A stretch of 64,000 nt of DNA from an uncultured Aliiroseovarius sp. (GTDB lineage Bacteria > Pseudomonadota > Alphaproteobacteria > Rhodobacterales > Rhodobacteraceae). Under the pieces are notes generated by a model. It saw nothing but the letters and a program-made list of their open reading frames with translations. It had not been told where the DNA came from and made no database searches. Position 1 is the stretch's first letter, and each line of letters opens with the position of its first letter. Location: positions 1 to 64,000 of the forward strand of contig NZ_CANMFT010000009.1 of the NCBI RefSeq assembly GCF_947497285.1, given 5' to 3'. Below, piece after piece: positions 8,597 through 17,976 of the stretch. The translations under genes were made by a program, and so were the position numbers.

Positions 8597-9262
8597 TCAT
8601 TGCAACGCGATCACGACGGGCGCGCGCGTGCTGCGCCTGGTTGAAACCAGATTGCCAGGCAGGCCTGTCTGTTGACGGGATAAACGATCTCGAATGTTGT
8701 GAATGCGGGCGATGAAGTCCCGGGTCTCTGTGAAGGGAGGCACGCCGCCATAAGCCCTGACGCGATGAGGACCTGCGTTGTAGGCAGCGAGCGCCAGATC
8801 GACATCACGAAACGCACCTATCTGGGCCATCAGATACCGCGCTGCCCCTTCGAGGTTTTGGACGGGGTCGGTCGGGTCAATTCCCAGATCATGTGCTGTC
8901 GCGGGCATCAGCTGGCCAAGACCATAAGCTCCTTTGGGGCTGACAGCAGTCGGGTTGTAACCACTTTCGGCTTCGATCAATGCCTGGAACAGAAAATGCC
9001 AATCGGCGGGTGAGAGCTTGATGGAAAGCAGGGAGCGGTTCGCAACGTGACGTTCTGATGTTGCGCGGATGGCCGAGAGGATCGCGTGACGGGTTTCAAG
9101 ATGAGATGGCTTTAGGCGTGCGACCTCGTGTTCCGCCGATTCTCGCCCGTGATCGTTCCAGCCGGACGTTCTGACGCTGCCGTCAGCCCTGATCACCATC
9201 AGGTCCGCCATCGCCGCCCTCGGCGTTGCGGATATCGAGATCGATAGAGACAGGGCGACCAT
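8597..9262 (-). CDS. virB1: VirB1-like lytic transglycosylase
   Basis: About 221 residues from ATG 9262. Signal-like segment (VALSLSISISATPRAAMA), then an SLT domain with catalytic Glu in EAESGYNP, GAYGLGQLMPATAHDLG and LAAYNAGPHRVRAYGG. It cleaves peptidoglycan to let the T4SS cross the wall. The start is uncertain: TTG 9289 or ATG 9367 would lengthen the N-terminus with positive charges but overlap the upstream gene by 107-185 bp. Even the 9262 start overlaps that gene by 80 bp. This is the conventional VirB1, in addition to the transglycosylase domain in the hybrid at 4306-5424. Confidence 0.9.
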   Translation of the reverse strand: MVALSLSISISATPRAAMADLMVIRADGSVRTSGWNDHGRESAEHEVARLKPSHLETRHAILSAIRATSERHVANRSLLSIKLSPADWHFLFQALIEAESGYNPTAVSPKGAYGLGQLMPATAHDLGIDPTDPVQNLEGAARYLMAQIGAFRDVDLALAAYNAGPHRVRAYGGVPPFTETRDFIARIHNIRDRLSRQQTGLPGNLVSTRRSTRAPVVIALQ

Positions 9263-9515
9263 CACCAAAGCTGGTGTGGTGATTGACAAGCCCCGGCCAG
9301 ATCGCGAAGTGGCGCACCTTGGGTCCGTGTTTCTGGACCTTGGCTGCGACCAGGATGAGTTCTTCATCCCCGACGCAATAGATGCACTGGTACAGCGGCT
9401 TACCGTCACCTGTACCTCCTACGAGCTCATACCGACAGGTGAACGCCACCTTCCTCTGAATGAGGTCTTTCACACCATCCAGTGTGATCAGACTCAGGTG
9501 TCTCGCTATCGGCAT
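9183..9515 (-). CDS. Small cytoplasmic protein at the head of the virB operon, unknown
   Basis: 110 residues from ATG 9515 (MPIARHLSLITLDGVKDLI), preceded by an AGGGAGA ribosome site. An in-frame ATG at 9545 lacks such a site. No signal peptide or membrane segment. The middle has a Cys pair (QCIYCVGDEE) and the C-terminus is Gly/Asp-rich (EGGDGGPDGDQG). It is the first gene of the operon and overlaps virB1. A regulatory role is possible from its position, but no helix-turn-helix is obvious and I do not recognise the family. Confidence 0.6.
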   Translation of the reverse strand: MPIARHLSLITLDGVKDLIQRKVAFTCRYELVGGTGDGKPLYQCIYCVGDEELILVAAKVQKHGPKVRHFAIWPGLVNHHTSFGDGRPVSIDLDIRNAEGGDGGPDGDQG

Positions 9516-9672
9516 GGTCTCTCCCTTTGAGAGACCTTCATACATGATGCAAACATCACGAAAAGCATAGATAGAGTCAATATATATAAAACGTAGGAAA
9601 TAGAAATATGTGGAAACAGGCCGAAATCCCCACTAAGTTGAGCTTGATTTAGACCGCCATAAGGAGGGGCTG
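9516..9672. promoter_or_regulatory. AT-rich divergent intergenic region before the virB operon
   Basis: This is the most AT-rich stretch nearby (around 9575-9615), between the virB operon (minus) and the gene at 9673 (plus). On the minus strand a TTGACT hexamer lies near 9575-9580. Just downstream is an inverted repeat TGATG-CAAA-CATCA at 9545-9558, inside the probable leader. It could be an operator for the virB promoter. The plus-strand gene has its own AAGGAGGGG ribosome site at about 9661-9669. Confidence 0.4.
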
Positions 9673-10251
9673 ATGCGCTCATTCATTCTCAACTTGATCT
9701 TTTCAGCGATGATTCTACCGATCTCAGCCAAGCCCAGTCGCGCCTACGACATGGATTGCGCGATCATGCTCTGCATGGCGGGAGGGTTTCCGCCGGGGGC
9801 GGTCTGTTCAGCCGCCTATGCGGAAATGATCCGGCGCATCACGCCCTGGCCGATACGACCACCGTTTGGAATCTGCTCCTTCGCGGCGGCGCCAGTTGAA
9901 TTGGGAGGTTCAGGCGGGAAATGGGAGGTGGATGTTTCCACGTCCGATTATGCTTGGTTGCGGCGGACACGTGTGCTCTGGTTTTATGGGACGTCGTATA
10001 AGGAAGATACTGGGCCACGGAAATGGGACTGGTCCCTTCGCTCATGCGATCATGAGAACAGCAACTGCCAGGTCCTCATCCGAGTTTATAAGTCGAGGAC
10101 AGCTTGGCCAATCAGTTTTGTCAGCCAGAACGGTCAAACGATCCCCTATCCTGAAGATGGACGCCTTCCGTCCCTCTATCGCCGCGCGGTATTGGTTGAG
10201 TATGGCGACTATAAGGGAATGATGGGTCATTCGGCCTGGTATACCTATTGA
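9673..10251 (+). CDS. Secreted Cys-rich protein next to the T4SS, unknown
   Basis: 192 residues with a very good ribosome site (AAGGAGGGG) and a signal peptide ending near SRAYD (residue 25). The mature part starts with a Cys-rich patch (DCAIMLCMAGGFPPGAVC) and has further Cys at GICSF, RSCDHE and NCQV, so several disulfides are likely. It is divergent from the virB operon. Small secreted proteins of this kind often flank alphaproteobacterial conjugation loci, but I cannot name a family. Surface exclusion or pilus-associated roles are speculative. Confidence 0.65.
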   Translation: MRSFILNLIFSAMILPISAKPSRAYDMDCAIMLCMAGGFPPGAVCSAAYAEMIRRITPWPIRPPFGICSFAAAPVELGGSGGKWEVDVSTSDYAWLRRTRVLWFYGTSYKEDTGPRKWDWSLRSCDHENSNCQVLIRVYKSRTAWPISFVSQNGQTIPYPEDGRLPSLYRRAVLVEYGDYKGMMGHSAWYTY

Positions 10252-10532
10252 CCGGGTGAAATGTCATTGTCTCCGAGCAAGTGCACACTAATCATGGTGT
10301 CATCAATTGCTGAAGGATCCTCAAACCATACGCGTATCACCTGACCGGAGTTCCAGAGGTAGTCCCGCCAGACAAGCCGTTCCGTGGTTTCTTCCCGCAT
10401 GACAGCTTCAGAGATGGGTTTGGCGAAGAGCAGCTTCTTACACATCGTCTGCGGTCCAACTGGGATATTGGTTGGAGACGTTCCTTTTGCCTCGCAAGCC
10501 AACGGATTGCGTGCTGCAGGGTGCACTGTCAC
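10245..10532 (-). CDS. Possible small protein downstream of luxI
   Basis: 95 codons from a GTG at 10532, with shorter starts at ATG 10443 and ATG 10398. The C-terminal half (WRDYLWNSGQVIRVWFEDP) looks protein-like. The N-terminal 30 residues are unconvincing. It lies 67 bp downstream of luxI on the same strand and overlaps the end of the convergent gene at 9673-10251 by 7 bp. Weak support beyond an open frame. Confidence 0.35.
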   Translation of the reverse strand: MTVHPAARNPLACEAKGTSPTNIPVGPQTMCKKLLFAKPISEAVMREETTERLVWRDYLWNSGQVIRVWFEDPSAIDDTMISVHLLGDNDISPGQ

Positions 10533-10598
10533 CCTGGTTCATGGACCTTCTCAACCTTTGAGCTGGCAGGTCTGGTTGCGTATTGTCCTTACCTACAG

Positions 10599-11285
10599 TC
10601 ATTTGCCGCTCTCTCGCGGCTTGTTCAGATCCTCATAGATCACGGGGCAGGCAAAAGCCTGGAAACGCCCATCATTATTGCCACAAATCGGACCGATCGT
10701 GGTGGGTGTGAAACCCATCGACCGCGCCATTTTCTGAAACCCGATCGGACCGAGAAACAAGCAGCTATCTGCCCTTTGTGATGCAAGAAAGGCATTCGAT
10801 GCCTGCAGCACCGCAGCCCCAGCGCCGGGCGTGCCATCGGTGACAAGGCGTGTGAGTTCCCAGGTGCCGCGATCGACAGGCGGAACGCCAGTACAAAGAT
10901 CAACAGGCAAGCCATCGAGCAGACCGCGACATGCGTCGCGGATCATGTAGGAGAACAAGCCATGATCTGCAGCACCTGCAACGCTGTCGGTGCGCACAAG
11001 TCGCGCACCACCCACAACCATGTTTGTGCCTTCCAACAGAGCGATGATGTAGACAGAGTCGGGGCGGTCATATTGATCGAGATCGGTCTGTCCTGAGATC
11101 CAGACTTTCCAGCCCTTGCCCAAGGCAAAGACGCGTTTCCTAAGGTCCAGAAAATGCCCGATCAGGCGCATTTCTGACGAAAAGGCAGCGCGTGGGGAAA
11201 ACAGCTCTTGCGGCATTTGCGCGACGACACAGGAGACACCGTCTTTTGATCGGGGTGCCAATACATTTGTTTGTGTGTGGGCCAT
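10599..11285 (-). CDS. luxI: LuxI-type acyl-homoserine lactone synthase
   Basis: 228 residues from ATG 11285 (an in-frame ATG at 11315 is possible). Family landmarks: a basic-aromatic LRKRVFALGKGWKV segment, an acidic DQYDRPDSVYIIAL loop, VGGARLVRTD, and TWELTRLV, corresponding to the conserved R-F-W, D-D, R and E-x-x-R residues of LuxI enzymes. The enzyme makes N-acyl-homoserine lactones from SAM and acyl-ACP. It is divergent from the luxR-type gene at 11460, making a complete quorum-sensing pair directly upstream of the virB region, as in Ti-type plasmids where AHL signalling controls transfer. Confidence 0.9.
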   Translation of the reverse strand: MAHTQTNVLAPRSKDGVSCVVAQMPQELFSPRAAFSSEMRLIGHFLDLRKRVFALGKGWKVWISGQTDLDQYDRPDSVYIIALLEGTNMVVGGARLVRTDSVAGAADHGLFSYMIRDACRGLLDGLPVDLCTGVPPVDRGTWELTRLVTDGTPGAGAAVLQASNAFLASQRADSCLFLGPIGFQKMARSMGFTPTTIGPICGNNDGRFQAFACPVIYEDLNKPRESGK

Positions 11286-11378
11286 GGTTCGCTTTCGGAT
11301 TCGATGATTTGACATGCCAATCAGTCACCGAGCGGGTGGGCAGGTCTAGCAAAATCGTTCACTTATTGATAGAAACTG

Positions 11379-11443
11379 ACCTGAGGCCAGAAACCTCAGG
11401 TTTGCCCCGACCTACCGTCGGTGCAGATCTGACCTAGGGTCAG
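11379..11443. promoter_or_regulatory. Two palindromes between luxI and luxR, candidate lux-box operators
   Basis: Palindrome 1: ACCTGAGG (11379-11386) and CCTCAGGT (11394-11401), perfect 8-bp arms with a 7-bp spacer. Palindrome 2: CTGACC (11429-11434), TAG, GGTCAG (11438-11443). Both contain the word CTGACCT (11376 and 11429), so they may be two sites for the same dimer. Palindrome 2 lies 17 bp before luxR and palindrome 1 about 95 bp before the luxI ATG, positions suited to autoregulation by the LuxR protein. The binding protein is inferred. Confidence 0.55.
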
Positions 11444-11459
11444 GTCCGGTATGTGATGA

Positions 11460-12143
11460 GTGGGGGAATCAGCTTTGGAGATCTACGAAAAGGGGATCCA
11501 ACAGAACCCCGATGCTATCGAAACAACGAATGCTGTTTCCAAAGCCTTTGCACCGTTTCGGGCGGATATCGAGGAAATTGCCATTTCCGGATACAGCCTT
11601 CTGGTGAATGTAAATGTGCGCGGATACGAGTATTTTGAAAGCACGTACCCGCCCGAATGGAAGGAAGAATACGAGAAGCGGCGCTACTTTGCCTTTGATC
11701 CTGTTCTGGTCTGGTCGCTGTTTTCTACAGGAGACAAGCGCTGGTCCGAGGTACCGATCCCTGACCTGCGCCGGTTCATGAACTCCGCAAAGAAATATGG
11801 ATTGGTCTATGGTGCCGCGTTCAGCCGAAAGACTGGGACCAACCGGTCCTTGCTGAGTGTCTCGCGCCATGACCGGGAATTGCTGCCTCATGAAATCTTG
11901 TTTCTGTCCGGACTAGCGACTGATTTTTTTGAAAGCCTTGAAGACGAGCGTGCGTTGTCGCAAGGCGAGATCGCCGTGTTGCAATGCCTGTCTGAAGACA
12001 AGAATGTTAAAGAAGCAGCGGAACATCTGGGAATATCTGAGTCTGCGGCTAAAGAAAGGCTTGCCTCGGCACGACGTAAAGTGGGGTGCAAGACCAACTA
12101 TCAGCTTGTGGCCACGGCGCTGAGGAAGAATTTGATCCGTTGA
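11460..12143 (+). CDS. luxR: LuxR-family AHL-responsive transcription regulator
   Basis: 227 residues. The N-terminal autoinducer-binding domain (about 1-160) contains STYPPEWKEEYEKRRYFAFD, with the Trp/Tyr/Asp pattern that contacts AHL. The C-terminal LuxR helix-turn-helix (about 166-225) reads LSQGEIAVLQCLSEDKNV, then EAAEHLGISESAAKERLASA. Length is normal. Divergent from luxI with candidate operators between. The product probably controls luxI and perhaps the virB operon. Confidence 0.92.
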   Translation: MGESALEIYEKGIQQNPDAIETTNAVSKAFAPFRADIEEIAISGYSLLVNVNVRGYEYFESTYPPEWKEEYEKRRYFAFDPVLVWSLFSTGDKRWSEVPIPDLRRFMNSAKKYGLVYGAAFSRKTGTNRSLLSVSRHDRELLPHEILFLSGLATDFFESLEDERALSQGEIAVLQCLSEDKNVKEAAEHLGISESAAKERLASARRKVGCKTNYQLVATALRKNLIR

Positions 12144-12254
12144 CTATCGACAGAATGTTAAAAAATTCGATCCTGAAGGCTCTTACGAAGACGTACGTAA
12201 CACCGATTCGGAACCAATGCGGACGGGGCGGGATGCCACGTTTGGGCCTTCGAA
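12144..12254. other. Intergenic junction between luxR and the IS30/LacI remnant
   Basis: 111 bp without a gene. AT-rich just after luxR, then ordinary. No convincing terminator. It marks the border where a LacI-type fragment is cut off at its C-terminus. Confidence 0.4.
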
Positions 12255-12950
12255 TTAATCCAACATCAGCTGGCCCGCCGCTAGTCCGATTTCGTACAAG
12301 TGCATTCGAACGATGGTCAGCGGCGGATCATTGATGTCGATCAGGGGAATATCGTTGTACCCGGTGATCGATATGTCGTCGGGAATGCGGTGGCCGGCCT
12401 TGCGGCAGGCGTGGATTGCGCCGACGACCACCAGATCATTCACACATATGATGACCTCGGGCCGCGTCGGAGTGGCGGACAACAACGTCTCGGCGGCCTC
12501 ATCTCCTTTTTCGGCAGTCATGCGATGCTCGGGCAGGTACCACCACAGTTCCTGATCCATGCCTTCTTTGGAATAGATGTAGCGATAAATGGTTTCCTGG
12601 CAGACGCGTAACTTAGCGCCTTCATAAATCATCCGGTTGCCGATCTGCTCGGGGGTCCAGCCAAGCTTAACCTTAGCCACAACTGTCTTGCACAGATCAG
12701 GATGCCGGATCAGTTTGCGTTGCACGGATCGACGCTTGTCCGTTTGTAATTGAGCCGCATGACCGAAGTATCCAGCATACTTCTTGGGGAATGCATCATC
12801 GGCCCAAAAGTTGCGCTTGATCTCTCGAAAAATCGTGGATTTGTGACGTTTCAAAACGCGCGCCATCTCTCGGACGGGGACTTTCGCATGCCACCAATCC
12901 TCAATTCTGCGGCGTTCTTTCAAGCTCAGTTGCGTGTAAACCGCTCCCAT
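12255..12950 (-). pseudogene. Chimeric remnant: IS30-family transposase N-terminus joined to a LacI-family C-terminus
   Basis: One open frame of 231 codons made of two unrelated pieces. Residues 1 to about 144 are the N-terminal part of an IS30 transposase: HTH region with LSLKERRRIEDWW and HKSTIFREIKRN, then LGWTPEQIGNRM and QETIYRYIYSKEGMD. The DDE catalytic core is missing. From about residue 147 the frame continues as the ligand-binding C-terminal part of a LacI/GalR regulator (RPEVIICVNDLVVVGAIHAC, IPDDISITGYNDIPL, PPLTIVRMHLYEIG) and stops early in QLMLD. Both ancestors are truncated, so the product is probably not functional for either role. Confidence 0.85.
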
Positions 12951-13160
12951 GCGATATTCCTCCTATTAGATAACTCATTGTTTTCTAACAGGAGTCGCAC
13001 TTCATGGTAGCGCGCTCCAACGCTAAATATATAAACGCATAATGAAGTTTATGTTAATTAATTCTGGGCGATGCTCTAGATCGCAGTTTTGAGGTAAGCA
13101 ATCCTAAGAAGAACGTCAAATCCACGTCAGTTATTGCTGGCAACTTCTAAAAACTGCCGG
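12951..13160. other. Intergenic region between the IS30 remnant and the glycerol operon
   Basis: 210 bp, AT-rich at 13020-13065 (a TATATAAACGCATAATG region). It should hold the outer end of the IS30 element near 12955-13000, but I could not pair a second inverted repeat because the other end is lost. No gene seen. No strong hairpin after the stop codon at 13161. Confidence 0.4.
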
Positions 13161-14300
13161 TCAAGCACGTTGCAGAATTTCGCAGATTTCACTTTGGTCA
13201 AGAACGACAGGATTGGCCTTGGTGGATGAGGCATTCGCGCTGAGCTTCCCGATTGTCTCGATTTCCGTTTCGAGAACACCTAAGTCGTACAGACTCGGCA
13301 ATCCATTGGAATCGACAAACCGGTGTAGGGATAACACTCCGCTCCCCATCGGGACGCCAAGGCCATTGGCGAGCCATCCGTCCACTTCGTCAAATCGCGC
13401 GACGCTCTCTGATCGGCGCTTCAAGGCCTCGGAATTGATGGTAAGCCCGGAAGCCAGAAGCCTTCCGCAGATGGCCCCGTGGGCCGCGCCCCGCCCGCCG
13501 ATAACAGAGGCGAGACCATGAATGATTCCCAATCCAGAATTCGCCAAGGCTATACCGCTGAGAAAGCTCGCGCGGGCCAGTGCGTCGCGTGCTTTGGCGT
13601 CTTCACACGTCATCAGCCTGTGCAATGCGGCCATGGCCGGACGGATATTGGCCTCGCACAGAGCGTCCGTCACCGGATTGGCCCGGTTGCACAGATAGCT
13701 TTCGATAAGCTGGGTAATCGCGTCCAGCGCGCTCGCCAGTGTCAGGCTTTTTGGGGACCTGTCGGTCAGTGCAGGGTCCACGATTGCCAGATCCGGCACG
13801 AGGCGCGGATCCCGCATGCTGATCTTTGCCCGCCGTTCGGGAACGCCAATCACCGCATTGCGCGTCGCTTCGGCGCCGGTTCCGGCGGTTGTCGGGATGG
13901 CAATGAATGGCAAGGGATCATTCAGCTGTCGCGGGGATGCGGTGCCCAGTTCCAGATACTCCGCGACGTCGCCCTCGCTGACGCAGAGCCCGGCAACGGC
14001 CTTGCCCAGATCAAGAGTCGCGCCGCCCCCAACAGAGACAATGCACTCTGCCCTGTGATCGCGGGCGACGGCAACGGCATTGCGGACGCCTTCAAGATCC
14101 GGCTCTCCCGCCGAATACACGACTTGCAGGCAGCAGCCCGAACGGATCAGGTCCGCGGCCAGTTCGTCCACCCATGCCACCGACCTTCCCCGTACCAGCA
14201 AGACACGGGGTCCAATCCCGGCGATCTCGGCCGCGGCCGTAGCACGACAGTCACGACCGAAAATCGTACGTTTCGGGGCGGTCAGCGCAAAACCTGTCAT
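13161..14300 (-). CDS. Iron-containing alcohol dehydrogenase
   Basis: 379 residues with the group III ADH layout: an N-terminal NAD(P)-binding domain with [17 protein letters not shown] and [12 protein letters not shown], and a metal-binding C-terminal domain. Metal ligands expected as D, H, H, H appear as the D and a Q in [11 protein letters not shown] in [11 protein letters not shown] and H in GAAHGAICG, so one usual His is Gln, a known variant in this superfamily. Substrate not predictable. It is last in the glycerol operon, overlapping fba by 4 bp, so an aldehyde or polyol linked to glycerol is plausible. Confidence 0.85.
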   Translation of the reverse strand: MTGFALTAPKRTIFGRDCRATAAAEIAGIGPRVLLVRGRSVAWVDELAADLIRSGCCLQVVYSAGEPDLEGVRNAVAVARDHRAECIVSVGGGATLDLGKAVAGLCVSEGDVAEYLELGTASPRQLNDPLPFIAIPTTAGTGAEATRNAVIGVPERRAKISMRDPRLVPDLAIVDPALTDRSPKSLTLASALDAITQLIESYLCNRANPVTDALCEANIRPAMAALHRLMTCEDAKARDALARASFLSGIALANSGLGIIHGLASVIGGRGAAHGAICGRLLASGLTINSEALKRRSESVARFDEVDGWLANGLGVPMGSGVLSLHRFVDSNGLPSLYDLGVLETEIETIGKLSANASSTKANPVVLDQSEICEILQRA

Positions 14301-15364
14301 GCGGCGGCGGCGCTCCCGGTTACCTGGCGGGCATAGTGCGCGGCCATGTCGGACAGGGCGATGGGCTTGATCCGGGGCGCATAGCCCGCGCTGCCGAATT
14401 GCTCGAACCGATCGCGGCAGACGGCGGACATGGCCTCGATGCCCGGCGCGAGGTATTTGCGCGGATCGAACTCACCGGGGTGTTTGGCAAAGACCGTGCG
14501 GATCGCGCCTGTCAATGCCAGCCGCAGATCCGTATCCACATTGACCTTGCGCACGCCATAGCGGATGCCGTTCTGGATTTCCTCGACCGGTACGCCCCAG
14601 GTTGGGGCAATCTCGCCGCCATGAGCATTGATGATGTCCTGCAACTCCTGCGGCACAGAGGAGGAGCCGTGCATCACCAGATGCGTGTCCGGCAGACGCG
14701 CATGAATCTCGCGCAGGCGGTCAATCGCGAGGATGTCGCCATCCGGTTTGCGGGTGAACTTGTAGGCCCCGTGCGATGTGCCGATGGCTACCGCCAGCGC
14801 ATCGACGCCGGTCAGACGCACGAAGTCTGCCGCTTCTTCCGGGTCGGTCAGAAGCTGTTCACGCGACAAGGCCCCTTCGAACCCATGACCGTCCTCGGCC
14901 TCTCCGCGCAGGGTTTCGAGCGACCCCAGATGCCCGATTTCCCCCTCCACCGACACACCCACCAGATGCGCCATTTCGACGACCTTGGCCGTCACGGCAA
15001 CGTTTTCGTCAAACGTGGTGGGCGTCTTGCCATCGGCTTTGAGAGAGCCGTCCATCATGACCGAGGAGAACCCGTTGGTGATCGCCGAAAGGCAGGTCGC
15101 GGGCGCGTTGCCATGGTCCTGATGCATGCAGACCGGGATATGCGGGTAAAGCTCGATCGCGGCGCGGATCAGGTGTGACAGCACGATGTCATTGGCAAAG
15201 GCGCGCGCGCCCCGGCTGGCCTGCATGATGACCGGGCTTTGGGTGGCGTCCGCTGCCGCCATGATGGCCAGCATCTGCTCCATGTTGTTCACGTTGAACG
15301 CGGGCAGCGCGTAATCATGTTCTGCCGCGTGATCGAGTAGCTGACGCAGGGATACGAGAGCCAT
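14297..15364 (-). CDS. fba: Class II fructose-bisphosphate aldolase
   Basis: 355 residues, Calvin-cycle/class IIA-like. Zn ligands and substrate loops seen: [46 protein letters not shown], and [14 protein letters not shown] near the C-terminus. It condenses DHAP and glyceraldehyde-3-phosphate to fructose-1,6-bisphosphate when run toward gluconeogenesis. It is placed between fbp and the ADH gene in the glycerol operon, where DHAP from GlpD would be its direct substrate. Confidence 0.95.
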   Translation of the reverse strand: MALVSLRQLLDHAAEHDYALPAFNVNNMEQMLAIMAAADATQSPVIMQASRGARAFANDIVLSHLIRAAIELYPHIPVCMHQDHGNAPATCLSAITNGFSSVMMDGSLKADGKTPTTFDENVAVTAKVVEMAHLVGVSVEGEIGHLGSLETLRGEAEDGHGFEGALSREQLLTDPEEAADFVRLTGVDALAVAIGTSHGAYKFTRKPDGDILAIDRLREIHARLPDTHLVMHGSSSVPQELQDIINAHGGEIAPTWGVPVEEIQNGIRYGVRKVNVDTDLRLALTGAIRTVFAKHPGEFDPRKYLAPGIEAMSAVCRDRFEQFGSAGYAPRIKPIALSDMAAHYARQVTGSAAAA

Positions 15365-15379
15365 GAAGATGTCCTTTCT

Positions 15380-16387
15380 TCAGGACGCGGCCGAACCGGC
15401 GTCCACTGTTTGATATTGTGCAATTCGTTCCACCTCATTCGCGGAGCCAAGGATGACCGGCACGCGTTGATGATGGCCCGTTGGCTGGATATCGAGAATG
15501 CGGGTCGCACCGTCTGTGGCGGCACCGCCCGCCTGTTCCACCAAAAGCGCCATCGGGTTGGCCTCGTAGAGTAGGCGCAGTTTACCCCCCGCTGCGCGAT
15601 TGTCGTCATCGGCCGGGTAGAGAAAGACACCGCCGCGGGTCAGGATGCGGTGCACTTCGGCCACCATGGAGGCGGTCCAGCGCATATTGAAATCGCGTCC
15701 ACGTGGACCGGTGCTACCTGCCAGGCATTCATCCACATAGCGCCGCACTGCCGCGTCCCACAGGCGATAACGTGACGTGTTTATGGCAAATTCCGCCGTC
15801 TCTTCCGGGATCGTCATCTGCGGATGGGTCAGCCGGAAATCCCCGGTCCCGTATTCACAGGAAAACCCGTAGACGCCATTGCCCACGGTCAGGACGAACA
15901 TCATGGTTGGCCCATAAATCGCGTAGCCCGAACAGAGCTGCGCGTGCCCGGGTTTCAGAACATCCCGGTCGCTGTCCGCCTCGGCAGTGCAAACCGAAAA
16001 GATTGAGCCGACGGACAGGTTGACGTCGATATTCGAAGATCCGTCCAGCGGGTCATAGAACAACAGATAATCGCCTTCTTCCGGCTCCTTGAGCCAGACC
16101 GCATCTTCGCGCTCTTCGCTGACCAGCGCGGCAAGACGCGGCGAGCTTTCGCAAATGCGGGCAAAGACCTCGTCGGCGATCACGTCGAGTTTCTTCTGGT
16201 CTTCGCCCTGCACATTGGTGTCCCCGGCAAGGCCATGGTTGCCCTCGAACGCCGCGTTGCGCAGCCGGTTGCCGATCACCCGGCAGGCCGAGGCGATGTC
16301 CTCGATCAGGAAAATGAGATTGGGATCAAGCCCGCCGGGCTCGGCATAGCGGGTCAGGAAGCGGCGTAGTGTGATCGGTTCGGACAT
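15380..16387 (-). CDS. fbp: Class I fructose-1,6-bisphosphatase
   Basis: 335 residues from ATG 16387 (MSEPITLRRFL), 2 bp after the glpK stop. A 35-residue upstream extension within glpK has no support. The metal-binding motif YDPLDGSSNIDVN at about residue 120 and GGVFLYPADDDNRAAGGK identify the family. It hydrolyses FBP to fructose-6-phosphate. Together with fba it turns glycerol-derived triose phosphate into hexose phosphate. Confidence 0.95.
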   Translation of the reverse strand: MSEPITLRRFLTRYAEPGGLDPNLIFLIEDIASACRVIGNRLRNAAFEGNHGLAGDTNVQGEDQKKLDVIADEVFARICESSPRLAALVSEEREDAVWLKEPEEGDYLLFYDPLDGSSNIDVNLSVGSIFSVCTAEADSDRDVLKPGHAQLCSGYAIYGPTMMFVLTVGNGVYGFSCEYGTGDFRLTHPQMTIPEETAEFAINTSRYRLWDAAVRRYVDECLAGSTGPRGRDFNMRWTASMVAEVHRILTRGGVFLYPADDDNRAAGGKLRLLYEANPMALLVEQAGGAATDGATRILDIQPTGHHQRVPVILGSANEVERIAQYQTVDAGSAAS

Positions 16388-16389
16388 GC

Positions 16390-17868
<1,479 letters not shown>

Positions 17869-17937
17869 GACCGCCTCTCCTCAAAGCGATGTTTGTCGGT
17901 GCCGCAATGGGCAAGTTGTCGTGGGAAGTGACTTGGT

Positions 17938-17964
17938 GGTCGAGGCCCAAAGAGGGCCCCGACC
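17938..17964 (-). terminator. Stable hairpin between glpV and glpK
   Basis: GGTCGAGGCCC (17938-17948), loop AAAGA, GGGCCCCGACC (17954-17964), one G-U pair on the transcribed strand. It starts 13 bp after the glpV stop with no U-tract, so partial attenuation or 3' mRNA protection is more likely than full termination. Confidence 0.6.
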
Positions 17965-17976
17965 GGGGAGGAAGGC

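Noticed and set aside
12300-12611. 103-codon plus-strand frame opposite the IS30/LacI remnant
   Set aside because: Composition follows the minus-strand LacI and IS30 motifs, which are clear.
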